A stretch of 50,626 nt of DNA from the NCBI RefSeq assembly GCF_947497005.1, contig NZ_CANMFF010000025.1:1-50626 (forward strand). The letters are read 5' to 3'. The translations under genes were made by a program, and so were the position numbers. Positions 16,958 to 25,611 of this stretch are shown piece by piece (within the stretch, counting starts at the first letter, position 1; every line of letters starts with the position of its first letter). The notes under the pieces are model-generated. The model was given only the letters and a program-made list of their open reading frames with translations, made no database searches and was not told where the DNA came from. The stretch comes from an uncultured Ruegeria sp. GTDB lineage: Bacteria > Pseudomonadota > Alphaproteobacteria > Rhodobacterales > Rhodobacteraceae.

Positions 16958-17050
16958 GGTTTCAGACAGAGAGCCCACATTTCCAATCTTCACAATTTGT
17001 GCCCGTTCTTACCAAGGACAGCGCGTTTCACACTCCAAAAAGGAACAAAT

Positions 17051-18250
17051 ATGAAACCCGTACCCATTGCGTCGGATGCCAAGCAGTTCATTGCCAGCGA
17101 TGCGCAAAAGCTGCCGCCTGAACAAACAGTTTTTCCAGAGCTTCACCGCAAGACACTTGTGACAGATACACCGACTGCAATCGTGTATTGCGAAGGAAAC
17201 TTCGCAAAGATCGATGGCAAGACAGCTAATGGTCTCGTTCGACATTCACAGGCCTATCGCGTTCTTTCGGTGATCGACAGCACGTATGGCGGTTGTGATA
17301 GTGGCAAAGTGCTTGATAATGTCGCAAATCAGGTTCCCATCTTCGATGATCTTGATGCCGCCGTCGCTAATGAAGCTACGATCCCCGACACGTTTATTTA
17401 CGGAATGGCGCCGGCCAGCGGCAGAATGTCCCTTGAGGATCGCGAAGTTGTTGTGGATGCGATAACGCTCGGAATGAACATCGTCAGTGGGCTGCATGAA
17501 TTTCTTAGCGATGACAAAGAGCTCGCCGGATTTGCCAAAATTCACGATGTCACGATACGCGACATTCGCAAGCCGCGGCCCAATCCCGACCTGCGCCTGT
17601 TAGATGGCAGTATTGGAGACGTCCAGGCGATCCGAATCGCGGTGTTCGGCACCGATTGTGCAATTGGAAAGCGTACAACCGCGACAATCCTGACAAGCGC
17701 ACTTAACGCGCATGGGATCAAAACAGTTTTGGTCGGCACCGGCCAGACAGGTTTGATGCAGGGCGCCAAGTATGGTGTCGCGATGGATTCTGTGCCGCCG
17801 CAATTTTGTTGTGGCGAACTTGAGCGCGCTGTTGTTGCTGCATCTGAAGGTGAGCGCCCCGATGTCATAGTGATCGAGGGCCAGGGCGCGCTCAGCCATC
17901 CGGCCTTTTGCACATCAGCCTTCATTCTGCGAGGCAGTCAGCCACATGCGGTTATTCTTCAACACGCGCCTAAACGAAAACGTCGATGCGACTTCCCAAA
18001 CATGGCTATGCCCGACCCTTGCGATGAAATCACCCTGATCGAGGCTTTTGCGAATACAGAGGTAATTGGAATGACGATCAACCACGAAGGAATGAATGAG
18101 GTTGAGATTTCAAAGGCCATCACAGACTATAACTGCAAATTGTATCTCCCGGTCACTGACGCATTGAACCGTCCTCCAAAAAACTTGGTGAATATGGTTC
18201 TATCTGCCTTTCCGCGCTTGCAGCCCGTACCTATAACGACGATTGAATGA
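17051..18250 (+). CDS. DUF1611 family protein (DgcN-like P-loop enzyme)
   Basis: A 399-residue protein of the DUF1611 family. A P-loop reads F-G-T-D-C-A-I-G-K-R-T-T at residues 199-210. V-I-V-I-E-G-Q-G-A-L-S-H-P, in the region of residues 275-288, is a Walker-B-like family signature. Some DUF1611 members (DgcN) are reported in D-glutamate catabolism as N-acyltransferases; others pair with fold-III racemases, as here. The start at 17051 has AAGGAAC upstream. The stop overlaps the racemase start (ATGA), so the two proteins are translationally coupled and probably act in one pathway. The exact substrate cannot be read. Only array A has this gene. Confidence 0.8.
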   Translation: MKPVPIASDAKQFIASDAQKLPPEQTVFPELHRKTLVTDTPTAIVYCEGNFAKIDGKTANGLVRHSQAYRVLSVIDSTYGGCDSGKVLDNVANQVPIFDDLDAAVANEATIPDTFIYGMAPASGRMSLEDREVVVDAITLGMNIVSGLHEFLSDDKELAGFAKIHDVTIRDIRKPRPNPDLRLLDGSIGDVQAIRIAVFGTDCAIGKRTTATILTSALNAHGIKTVLVGTGQTGLMQGAKYGVAMDSVPPQFCCGELERAVVAASEGERPDVIVIEGQGALSHPAFCTSAFILRGSQPHAVILQHAPKRKRRCDFPNMAMPDPCDEITLIEAFANTEVIGMTINHEGMNEVEISKAITDYNCKLYLPVTDALNRPPKNLVNMVLSAFPRLQPVPITTIE

Positions 18251-19362
18251 GCAAACCGCGTATCGACATTGATCTGGACAAAATTCGGTACAACACACGG
18301 TTCCTTGTTGATCGCCTTAGACCCCGCGGAATTACAGTTACAGGCGTGACAAAAGCCGTGTGCGGTCATCCTGGGATTGCGAATGCTATGCTTGAAGGTG
18401 GCGCGACAGGGCTGGCGGACGCGCGGATCAGCAATGTCATACGTATGCGCAATGCTGGAATCTCGTGCTCCATTTCCTTGATCCGAACACCCATGCTGAG
18501 CCAGGTCGCGCAAGTCGTTGATAACTGCGATGTAAGCTTCAACACAGAGATGGACATTATCGCCAGCCTGGCCGTCAATGCGCTGGGAAAGAACACTACC
18601 CACAATATTATCCTGATGGTGGAAATGGGGGACATGCGGGAAGGCATCTTGCCTGAACGCCTTGAAAGCACCGTATCTCAAGTCCTTAAAATGGAGGGGA
18701 TTTCTCTAAAGGGGATTGGCGCAAATTTCGCCTGTCTGGGTCATGTGGCACCCTCTGCAGAAGCAATGGCATTGCTTTCATCGCTTGCCATCGACACCGA
18801 GCGCGCGTGTGGACCCCCTCTTGAAACTGTGTCAGGCGGCGGCTCTGCAAATTTGCTATGGGCGTTTGGCAACGGGGCAACCGGAAAGATCAACAACCTG
18901 CGTCTGGGTGAGGCCATCCTGCTGGGTACCGATCCCGTTTCGGGGCACGCGATCGACGGGCTTTACACAGATGTTTTCACGCTGAGGGCGGAAGTGATTG
19001 AAACGAAGACAAAAGCAAATCCCCTGCAAATGGCTTTTCCCGTGCCTTCAATGCAGTGTGTGACTTTAGACAGCCCTTCGAACGCTCGGTCGATCTTGGC
19101 CATTGGACTCCAGGACATCGATGCGGCGGGTGTTATATTCCCTGCTGGCGTTACGTTCGTCGGAGCCACCAGTGATCATATCGTTGTTGAAACCACCAAT
19201 TGCCAGCTTCGCGCTGGTGGCGAGATGAAGCTGAAAATGAAGTACAGCGCGCTCTCACGCGGCATGGCTGCATCCGATGTTGCAAAGATCTACCGTGGTG
19301 CTAGCGCCTTGGCAGAATGCACCGCTGCGAACAATGATCGCCCATATTCGAAGTTAACGTAG
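18247..19362 (+). CDS. Alanine/ornithine racemase-family PLP enzyme (fold III)
   Basis: A 371-residue fold-type III PLP protein of the alanine/ornithine racemase-like group. The PLP lysine is K36 in V-T-G-V-T-K-A-V-C-G-H. S-G-G-G-S-A-N near residue 197 binds the phosphate. N-L-R-L-G-E-A near residue 218 is typical of the family. The C-terminal part is a beta domain ending around G-A-T-S-D-H and M-K-Y-S-A-L. It overlaps the DUF1611 gene by four bases. The pair predicts interconversion of an amino acid's L and D forms followed or preceded by N-modification, in the cytoplasm; the substrate is unknown. A stump of a second copy lies at 31100-31330. Confidence 0.83.
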   Translation: MSKPRIDIDLDKIRYNTRFLVDRLRPRGITVTGVTKAVCGHPGIANAMLEGGATGLADARISNVIRMRNAGISCSISLIRTPMLSQVAQVVDNCDVSFNTEMDIIASLAVNALGKNTTHNIILMVEMGDMREGILPERLESTVSQVLKMEGISLKGIGANFACLGHVAPSAEAMALLSSLAIDTERACGPPLETVSGGGSANLLWAFGNGATGKINNLRLGEAILLGTDPVSGHAIDGLYTDVFTLRAEVIETKTKANPLQMAFPVPSMQCVTLDSPSNARSILAIGLQDIDAAGVIFPAGVTFVGATSDHIVVETTNCQLRAGGEMKLKMKYSALSRGMAASDVAKIYRGASALAECTAANNDRPYSKLT

Positions 19363-19524
19363 CGCACCAAGGTTGTCGCCGCCTAAGTTCAACTTCAGTC
19401 AACCTTCTTATTCTGCGGCCTTAAGTAGTAAATGAGGCCTCCAATCCCTATATTGGAGGTAGCCGCATTCACTTTCCACACCCCATCTGGGCATGAAAGT
19501 GTTGCGGACAATCAAAGGATCAAA

Positions 19525-19662
19525 ATGATGTCTTTCAAAGACCTGACGACCAGAGCGGCTGCCGCACTGAAGGAAAACGATGTGGACACGCCGAAAAAAG
19601 AAGTTTCGTCTGAAGCGCCTGACGTCGCCCCCGAAAAACCAAGGCCTAAACCTCAAAGTTAA
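19525..19662 (+). CDS. Array A gene 3: 45-residue small protein
   Basis: A short gene of 45 codons after AAAGGA. It has an amphipathic start (M-M-S-F-K-D-L-T-T-R-A-A-A-A-L-K) and a Pro/Lys/Glu-rich tail, probably unstructured. The start region and the upstream bases are mirrored at 31550, where the initiating ATG has become AAG. That shared sequence supports it being a real gene rather than chance. It lies between the racemase gene and the LPAGEY-type gene at 19742. No named family is recognised. Confidence 0.5.
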   Translation: MMSFKDLTTRAAAALKENDVDTPKKEVSSEAPDVAPEKPRPKPQS

Positions 19663-19741
19663 AAATACCCTGCAGGGAGTGGGTGGTTTGTTCTTGTCTG
19701 CATCTCCGAGTGAGCGGTATCAGCAAAGGAGAACTACCCAA

Positions 19742-20314
19742 ATGCACCAGATAATCAGCAAGGCAATCGCAGTCTTTTGCAGATCGTTTTCTTTCCCTGG
19801 CTTTGATGAAATACTCCCGGCGGGTGAATACGACATAGAAACTGATCTTTCCGCACCACCAGATTATTTGGACCCAGAAGCCTGGAAGGCATCGGTGCTA
19901 ATCCGTCTGTTTCCACGGAAATCTCACCCCGGCCTGGCGCGTACCTTGACCGTTTCTCTTGCTGATTTGGACAGTGCACGCGCAAAGGACAAGTTGTCTT
20001 CAAAGGAGTTGTAGCAGTTCCTGCTCGACCAACTTTTGGCCGATCCGATGGTGCAACTGATCATGGAAGCTGATGGTGTGTCTGAGACTCAACTTCGGCA
20101 CCTCTACTCGGACTCGCTCATTTCCGAAGCAGACGACAGATCATCAAGTCAACGAGCCCTACGGGAAGTGTGCGGGCGCGGCTCTCGGTATGCCTTCGCT
20201 GTCCAAGCTGCCGAGAATGAAGGAATGCCGGTTCGTCCTAATAAAACCCCTCGGATTGTAGGCCGTCCCAACGGGCAGTCTGAACCAGGCAGTTCCTTCA
20301 ACCTCAAAGCATAG
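19742..20314 (+). pseudogene. Array A gene 4: LPAGEY-motif protein, in-frame TAG
   Basis: One reading frame of 190 codons plus stop, with a TAG at 20012-20014 after residue 90. Compared with the intact paralogue at 31724 (173 residues), the sequence continues in frame after the TAG: L-A-D-P-M-V-Q-L, then A-D-G-V-S-E and L-R-H-L-Y-S match. A single base change therefore created the stop. L-P-A-G-E-Y sits at residues 25-30. P-E-A-W-K-A-S-V and the T-V-S-L-x-D-L-D-x-A-R-A-K-D-K-L-S stretch follow. A good ribosome site (AAAGGAG) is kept. It is probably a recent pseudogene, or two peptides are made. Function unknown. Confidence 0.7.
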
Positions 20315-20383
20315 GGTGAACTTTATTGGTAGTTTCTATTCCAGCCGCGGAGTTAATCAAATAGAAATCGAGGCTAAGAACTG

Positions 20384-20581
20384 ATGGAAGACCCCGACAA
20401 CGAAACAGATGCGATCATAGCCCGCGCTCACAATGACGTGCCGCAAGAACGCGCATGCCTACGTTGCAGAACTCCGTTCTGGAGCGAAGGGTTCGGAGAG
20501 CGGATTTGTCGGCGCTGCAAAGGACTGAACGCGTGGCGAAATGGCGTATCGGTAACCCCCGGACTTGCTCGGCGTCGCTGA
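20384..20581 (+). CDS. Array A gene 5: four-cysteine zinc-ribbon protein
   Basis: A 65-residue protein with two C-x-x-C knuckles: C25/C28 (A-C-L-R-C-R) and C42/C45 (I-C-R-R-C-K). They are separated by F-W-S-E-G-F-G-E-R. The spacing fits a treble-clef or zinc-ribbon fold. The paralogue at 32242 keeps all four cysteines and the F-W-x-E-G-F-G-E-R-I-C core. Such small zinc proteins often bind nucleic acid or another protein. It closes array A. The ribosome site is weak (GAGGCTAAGAACTG before ATG). No named family is certain. Confidence 0.7.
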   Translation: MEDPDNETDAIIARAHNDVPQERACLRCRTPFWSEGFGERICRRCKGLNAWRNGVSVTPGLARRR

Positions 20582-20881
20582 TAAACCGACGACAGCGTAA
20601 TCGGCTAGTCTGGGCATATGTCATTTGATGTTATTGTGCATTTAGCCTTTTCAACCTGGTTCTTCTTCCCAGCCTGTTCGTTGGTTTATTATTGTCAGGA
20701 GTGTTGATGCTTCTGAAGGCCAAGCCTTGTTTAAGGCTCCCCCGAAACCTATTTATACAATGCCAACGTTTTTCTTTTTCGACCTGCTGTCTCCCAAAAT
20801 CGGCGTTCAGTCTTTCGATTCAGACCGACCGCGCCGATCCGCCGCAATAGTGTGGGCGGCTGATATTAGGAGACTTACACC
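20582..20881. promoter_or_regulatory. Long leader region of the cold-shock gene
   Basis: About 300 bases without a gene lie between array A and cspA. Cold-shock genes usually have a long structured 5' leader, and this stretch is a candidate. A small AGCCTT-GTTT-AAGGCT hairpin lies near 20724-20739. AGGAGA precedes the ATG. No clear promoter boxes were fixed. Confidence 0.4.
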
Positions 20882-21088
20882 ATGGCAAATGGCACCGTGA
20901 AATGGTTCAACTCAACCAAAGGTTTTGGCTTTATTGCGCCTGAAAACGGCAAGGGTGACGTATTCGTACACATTTCGGCGCTTGAGCGGTCCGGCATCAG
21001 TGAGCTGAAAGATGGCCAGAAGGTCACTTTTGATTTGGAAGCTGGTCGTGACGGGCGCGATAACGCCGCCAACCTGGCGCTCGCCTGA
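20882..21088 (+). CDS. Cold-shock protein, CspA family
   Basis: A 68-residue cold-shock domain protein. Both RNA-binding motifs are visible: K-G-F-G-F-I (RNP1, about residues 13-18) and V-F-V-H-I-S (RNP2, about 27-32). The start M-A-N-G-T-V-K-W-F-N is canonical, as is the end N-L-A-L-A. It is an OB-fold single-stranded nucleic acid chaperone. It has a strong AGGAGA ribosome site, a long leader and its own terminator, so it is a single-gene unit between array A and the desaturase gene. Cold or membrane stress relevance fits the neighbouring desaturase, but that link is inference. Confidence 0.95.
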   Translation: MANGTVKWFNSTKGFGFIAPENGKGDVFVHISALERSGISELKDGQKVTFDLEAGRDGRDNAANLALA

Positions 21089-21095
21089 ACGTCTC

Positions 21096-21122
21096 ACGGG
21101 CACCCTTGTTGGTGCCCGTTTG
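21096..21122 (+). terminator. Terminator after cspA
   Basis: A perfect 9-base-pair stem, ACGGGCACC with GGTGCCCGT, across a 6-base loop. It is followed by TTG, so the T-run is short. It starts eight bases after the cspA stop codon. Confidence 0.85.
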
Positions 21123-21159
21123 AACCTTTGGCTCCGAAGAGAGACTAGAGGGCACTAGG

Positions 21160-22161
21160 TTGAAACCTCAGGACTGGACCAGAGTTCTCGCACAATATCG
21201 CGCGCCAGACACCGGACGCAGTGTTTTCGAGCTGACAATCACTGTCGTACCTTTTGTAGTGCTTTGGATTGCTGCGTGGCAAGCATTGTCCATCAGCGTC
21301 TAGGTTGCATTTTCGCTGGCCATATTGAATGCCGCATTTCTGGTGCGACTGTTCATAATCATGCACGATTGTGGTCATGGATCATTTTTCAGGAGCCGTC
21401 GGCTTTGTAATTGGACTGGCCGTTGTCTGGGTGTTCTGGCGCTCACACCTTACGATGTCTGGCGCCGGACCCATGCAATTCACCACTCTTCAACAGGTAA
21501 TTTGGATCGGCGGGGTACCGGTGATCTACCGACGTTGACAGTCGACGAGTATTTGAACCGAAAATGGGTTGGGCGTGCCTTGTACCGCCTGGTCCGGCAC
21601 CCGGTATTCATGTTTGGTGTTGTCCCCATCTTCGCGTTTTTTGTCCAAAACAGGCTGCCTGTCGGGTTAATGTACGCCGGGTGGCGATATTGGCTAAGTG
21701 CCATGGCCACAAATGCTGCGATCGCTTCTGTATTAGGCGTAATCTACTGGGTCGGAGGAGCGGATGTGTTGTTGTTTGTGTTTCTCCCAACCATGATTGT
21801 TGCGGCTTCAATCGGTGTCTGGTTATTCAACATCCAGCATCAATTCGAGCACACAACTTGGGAACACGAGGCGCATTGGAAACTTCAGCATGCTGCATTT
21901 TACGGCAGCTCTCATTATGCCTTATCTGCTCCTCTTCGCTGGATCACTGCGAATGTAGGTGTGCACCACGTTCATCACGTGGCCAGCCGGATACCTTTTT
22001 ACCGGCTTGAAGAAGTGTTGCGCGATCACGCTGAACTCGCCGATTGTCAGCGCATTACGCTCTACGAAAGCCTGCACTGTGCGCGGCTGCACCTTTGGGA
22101 TGAAAGCCGTCAACGTCTGTCGACGTTTTCTGAGGCATTGTCGAACGCCAAACACGCATAA
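21160..22161 (+). pseudogene. Fatty acid desaturase with in-frame TAG
   Basis: A membrane fatty acid desaturase of about 333 residues. The three iron-binding histidine boxes are present: H-D-C-G-H near residues 69-73, H-A-I-H-H near 106-110, and H-H-V-H-H in V-G-V-H-H-V-H-H-V near 267. The frame starts at TTG 21160 but contains TAG at 21301-21303, after 47 codons. Everything after it reads in the same frame. Restart at ATG 21361 would lose the first membrane segments, so the gene is probably inactive unless the stop is read through. It would introduce a double bond into membrane acyl chains. A second, more damaged copy lies at 27710-28024. Confidence 0.78.
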
Positions 22162-22287
22162 AACTCAATGTAGTCTGGCGCATACGAGGTATGCTTCGAT
22201 CGACCGTGATGGAGTGGATACCCCCGCTATACGGCGTCGCAATGTGCCAGAATGGTGAAGTATCACCAAGCAACGAGGAGGGCATCC

Positions 22288-22800
22288 ATGGACGATGTTA
22301 CACTAATTGGGGTCGACCTTGCCAAGCGCGTTTTTCATTTGCACGGGGCTGCCAGAAATGGACCGGTTGTATTTCGCAAGAAGCTGTCTCGGGCGCAGTT
22401 CAGTCGCTATATGGAACGTCACCCACGCTGCATCGTTGCGATGAAGGCCTGTGGTAGTGCCCATCATTGGGGTCGGTTGATTGCAGGGTTTGGTCATGAG
22501 GTGCGGCTGGTTCCACCTGTCTATGCCAAGCAATATGTGAAGCGACACAAAAATGATACAGCGGACGCCGAGGTGATTGCCGAAGCGGCTTCACGTCCGA
22601 CGATGCGATTTGTTTCAGTGAAATCTCAGGCGCAGCAAGCTCAAGCCATGGTATATCGCTCGCGCGACATGCTGGTCCGGCAACGCACGCCCATTCCCAA
22701 ATGCACCGCAGTCAGACCAGTTTTGAACACCAGTCACGAGCGCCAATGCCGCGGAGCGGCTTCGTCCTTGGGCCGTGCGCGACAGTCAGGTTTTGTCTGA
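22288..22800 (+). pseudogene. IS110-family transposase, N-terminal fragment 2
   Basis: The first 134 residues (to about 22689) match IS110 DEDD transposases: L-I-G-V-D-L-A-K, then H-H-W-G-R, then K-N-D-T-A-D-A-E and D-M-L-V-R-Q-R-T. The expected Glu of M-E-A-C is Lys (A-M-K-A-C). Sequence after residue 134 no longer matches, and the C-terminal half is missing. A GGAGGG site precedes the start at 22288. It is related to but not a copy of fragment 1 at 14711. Both stop at nearly the same point of the protein. It is inactive. Confidence 0.82.
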
Positions 22801-22948
22801 AAAAGGTGAAGTTGTACTGCCTGTCGATGACCGCTCTAAGCCCAAAGCGGAACCCCTTTTTCTCGATGTTTTCACGTTGAGTTCTATTGTTCTCGATGCC
22901 CGCACAGGCTCCATCGCCGTATTTTAGAACCGCTGGCTCCCACGACCC

Positions 22949-24205
22949 TCAACCCGAGTGAATAGACGTTTTGCATAGATAATCTCTGGTTACGGGAACA
23001 ACCATCTGACCTCTGCTTAACTGAAATTGAAAGACTACCATGCCCTGTTCCGAAAAGGCCGCCTCGGACACGAGCAGATAGTATCGCCACATTCGCAGAA
23101 ACCGATCATCGTAGAGGTCGCGGATCGTTTCCAGATTGGCCTCGAATTTCTCCTGCCAACATTGAAGCGTTCGCGCGTAGTGGCCGCGCCAGACTTCAAC
23201 ATCTGTGGCCACCAAGTCCTGCTTTTCAATCTCTTTCATGGCTTCGGACATTGATGGTGCATATCCACCAGGAAAAATGTATTTGTGAATCCATGGCGAT
23301 GTTCGACCGGGTGCGGTGGATCGACCGATTGTATGCACCAATGCGACGCCATCCGGTTTCAGATTCTCACGCAGCTTGCGAAAAAAAGTTGGATATTGGG
23401 GCCGACCAACATGCTCCATCATTCCGACCACAACGATACGGTCAAATTCTTCGTTGACGTCCCGATAGTCGATCAGGCGGAATTCGACCATATTCCCGAC
23501 ACCGGCCGCTTCGGCTCTGCTTTTTGCATATTCCAACTGCACTTTGGACAAGGTCACACCAACCACCTTTGCTCCATAGTCTCGCGCCAAGGTAATTGAC
23601 ATGCCGCCCCAACCACAGCCGATATCCATCACTGTCATTCCTGGTTCGATTAAGAGCTTCTTGGCTATGTGCGCCTTCTTTGCTACCTGGGCCTCTTCGA
23701 TGCTTTGCACCGGATCTGAGAAATAGGCGCAGGTATATTGAAGGTCCTGGTCAAGAAAAAGTTCATAGAGATCAGCGGAAAGGTCATAATGATGTTCTAC
23801 ATTTCTGCGCGCGATATGAACGGGATTATACTGTGCGATACGTCTAAGTGACTTGCGCAGCCCTGTGACCGACGTGCCGTAACGCCCACCACCATAGTTG
23901 TTTGCATTGCGCACAAATAGCGAAACAAAGCCGCGTAAATCGTTTTGCGAAATTATGAGAGTCTCATCCATATAGGCTTCGCCCAAGGCGAGATCGCCGT
24001 TCATTACCAATTTGCGCGGAAGCGCTTTGTCGTGGAGGGTTATGGCTGAACTGGGCCCTTTTCCGCGGCCATAGGTGCTGCAACGCCCATCCGGCCAAGT
24101 CACCGCAAGCTCACCTTCTTGGATGATCTTGGTCAAAAGGCGGTCAAGCAATGACACCCACAATGTGACGTCCTCCAATGCTTCCACGATTAGACTACAC
24201 TCCAT
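22949..24205 (-). CDS. cfa: Cyclopropane-fatty-acyl-phospholipid synthase
   Basis: A 418-residue CFA synthase. An N-terminal lipid-binding region (about 20-120) is followed by an S-adenosylmethionine methyltransferase domain with V-M-D-I-G-C-G-W-G-G at residues 193-201. The conserved N-V-x-H-H-Y-D (135-141), Y-x-C-A-Y-F near 157 and M-M-E-H-V-G are present. It transfers a methylene group from SAM onto unsaturated phospholipid acyl chains at the inner membrane. The start is uncertain: TTG at 24163 has GGAGG 8 bases upstream and gives a more typical N-terminus than ATG at 24205. An IS6 remnant begins about 65 bases upstream. Its substrate would be the product of a desaturase, and two damaged desaturase genes flank it. 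Confidence 0.92.
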   Translation of the reverse strand: MECSLIVEALEDVTLWVSLLDRLLTKIIQEGELAVTWPDGRCSTYGRGKGPSSAITLHDKALPRKLVMNGDLALGEAYMDETLIISQNDLRGFVSLFVRNANNYGGGRYGTSVTGLRKSLRRIAQYNPVHIARRNVEHHYDLSADLYELFLDQDLQYTCAYFSDPVQSIEEAQVAKKAHIAKKLLIEPGMTVMDIGCGWGGMSITLARDYGAKVVGVTLSKVQLEYAKSRAEAAGVGNMVEFRLIDYRDVNEEFDRIVVVGMMEHVGRPQYPTFFRKLRENLKPDGVALVHTIGRSTAPGRTSPWIHKYIFPGGYAPSMSEAMKEIEKQDLVATDVEVWRGHYARTLQCWQEKFEANLETIRDLYDDRFLRMWRYYLLVSEAAFSEQGMVVFQFQLSRGQMVVPVTRDYLCKTSIHSG

Positions 24206-24270
24206 GGCAATCGCACAAGTTGAAGGAGCAAGTTATGTCCGCTTAGTCCGCAGAGCGGTCGGTCGTGCGC

Positions 24271-24838
24271 GTAGATAATGCCACATTGAATAGGTAGGTT
24301 CTCAAATACTCGCCGATGATCGCCGCGCGAGCACAATCGAAAAGGCGCCCTGCGCTGAATTCCTGGCGCATGGACCGGACTTAATTGCGTGTTCGCGGCA
24401 ATTGGATGCGCCTTAATCGAACTGTCGATAAAGCAGGTGACAGGGAACACCCATGATTTCGTGCTGCCTGAGCGATGGAACGGTCCCGCAGCAACCAAGT
24501 TCTTTGCCAAAGCGTTGTCGTCAATCGGAAGCCCTGGCAAAACCGTAATCGATAAGAGCGGAGCCAACGCAGCAGGAATTCAAGAAGTGAACAGGTTTCT
24601 GAAGCGATTTGGTTGCCCGGCTAAAGTACAGACAATAAGGTCGAAACTCCTGAATAACCTGATCGAGCAAGAACATCAGTTCATAATACAGCGTCTTCGG
24701 CGCATGTGTGTGTTCAAATCCATCGCATCCGTGTCCGCTAAGCTGGATGGTATCGAAGTCGTCCATATGATCCGAATAAAGCAGTTCTCTAGCGCTACAA
24801 CTTCGGGCTTTCAGTTGTTTGCTGAGATCGCTGGATAA
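24271..24838 (+). pseudogene. IS6-family transposase remnant, frameshifted
   Basis: Two reading frames together match the middle and end of an IS6-family DDE transposase. Frame 1 (24271-24430) reads N-A-T-L-N-R, TAG at 24295 where Trp is expected, then S-W-R-M-D-R-T and TAA at 24382 where Tyr is expected, then V-R-G-N-W and V-D-K-A-G. Frame 2 (to 24838) reads T-H-D-F-V-L-P, V-I-D-K-S-G-A-N, L-N-N-L-I-E-Q-E-H and F-K-S. The N-terminus is gone. It carries at least two stops and one frameshift, so it is an old, dead copy. It separates cfa from the following pseudogene. Confidence 0.8.
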
Positions 24839-25113
24839 ATGTGTCCAGCAAGTCGCTAACTCTGGCCGTTCTAAAAGTTAGCAACACAACCGTTCAGCAC
24901 CCGAAAGAGCGACGATTGCAGATAGTTTTCGAGCGAGAGGACTGTTTTCGCTTGTTTTTATTGGGTACTCCAAGTGCGACGAAAATTTCATGAGAAAATT
25001 CGACGCGAAGCTGCTTTCAATCAGTCCAACATGCAGAAAATTCTGCAACGATGGTTGAATTCATCGGGCCCAATTTTGGTCCTGATGAATTCACGCAACA
25101 GGAACGGCCCATG

Positions 25114-25352
25114 ATGTCTGACCCAACAGAATTTGCAGGAATGGCGGCACTCTCGACCAGTGAGGCACCGTCGCTCTCCTTGAACAATCAAAAAATTGCT
25201 TCCGGAACGCCATGTCACGAGGGTATTACGCGCCGCGGCGACGGCTCACGAAAACGCTCCAACAATAGGATTGGAAACAAAATGCCATCAGGCCGTTGCT
25301 GATTTGATTAACGCGATCATAGTCACCAAAAACACGGTTCGATTTTTGTGAC
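25114..25352 (+). pseudogene. Frameshifted copy of the 78-residue protein at 28042
   Basis: The start M-S-D-P-T-E-F-A-G-M-A-A-L-S matches the intact gene on the other strand at 28042-28278 (M-S-D-H-Q-D-P-A-G-M-A-A-L-S). After about residue 28 the match moves to another frame: L-L-P-E-R-H-V-T-R-V-L-R-A-A-A and A-V-A-D-L-I-N-A-I-I-V, ending at TGA 25350-25352. One frameshift near 25197 separates the two parts. It lies just upstream of groEL. No named family is recognised. Confidence 0.72.
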
Positions 25353-25535
25353 ACCGCGCGGTAGTGGTTTGGCTCCCCGACCTTTGAAGTGGATCCGAAA
25401 AAGAAACCGCCACCGCTCCCGCCCGAATGAAACTCGCCCGATCAGCACGCCTCCGTCCAGTGCTGTTCTGCTCGGCAAACCTTAACAAAGAGCGCTTCGA
25501 GGCCATTCACTCGACGTCGCCTTTTCGACGAAGAC

Positions 25536-25564
25536 GAAAAGACCATGGACCAGTCGGTCTTTTC
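25536..25564 (+). promoter_or_regulatory. Inverted repeat upstream of groEL
   Basis: A perfect 9-base inverted repeat, GAAAAGACC and GGTCTTTTC, spans an 11-base loop. It ends 47 bases before the groEL start. It is not the CIRCE element (TTAGCACTC-N9-GAGTGCTAA), which is absent. It could be a leader hairpin or a protein site. Confidence 0.45.
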
Positions 25565-25611
25565 CGACGCGGCAGACCATCATCCAATCCTTGTCTCAGG
25601 GAGTTCCCGAC

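Noticed and set aside
22735..22926. An open stretch of about 64 codons after the IS110 fragment, including V-V-L-P-V-D-D-R-S
   Set aside because: No start with a ribosome site and no recognisable family; it may be a fragment of a lost gene but cannot be supported.
20012..24297. Genetic code change or amber suppression across the island
   Set aside because: The IS6 remnant also carries TAA and a frameshift, and other genes here are frameshifted, so ordinary decay is more likely. Kept only as a low-interest finding.
25353..25611. Possible CIRCE heat-shock operator before groEL
   Set aside because: No TTAGCACTC-N9-GAGTGCTAA or near match was found; only an unrelated hairpin is present.
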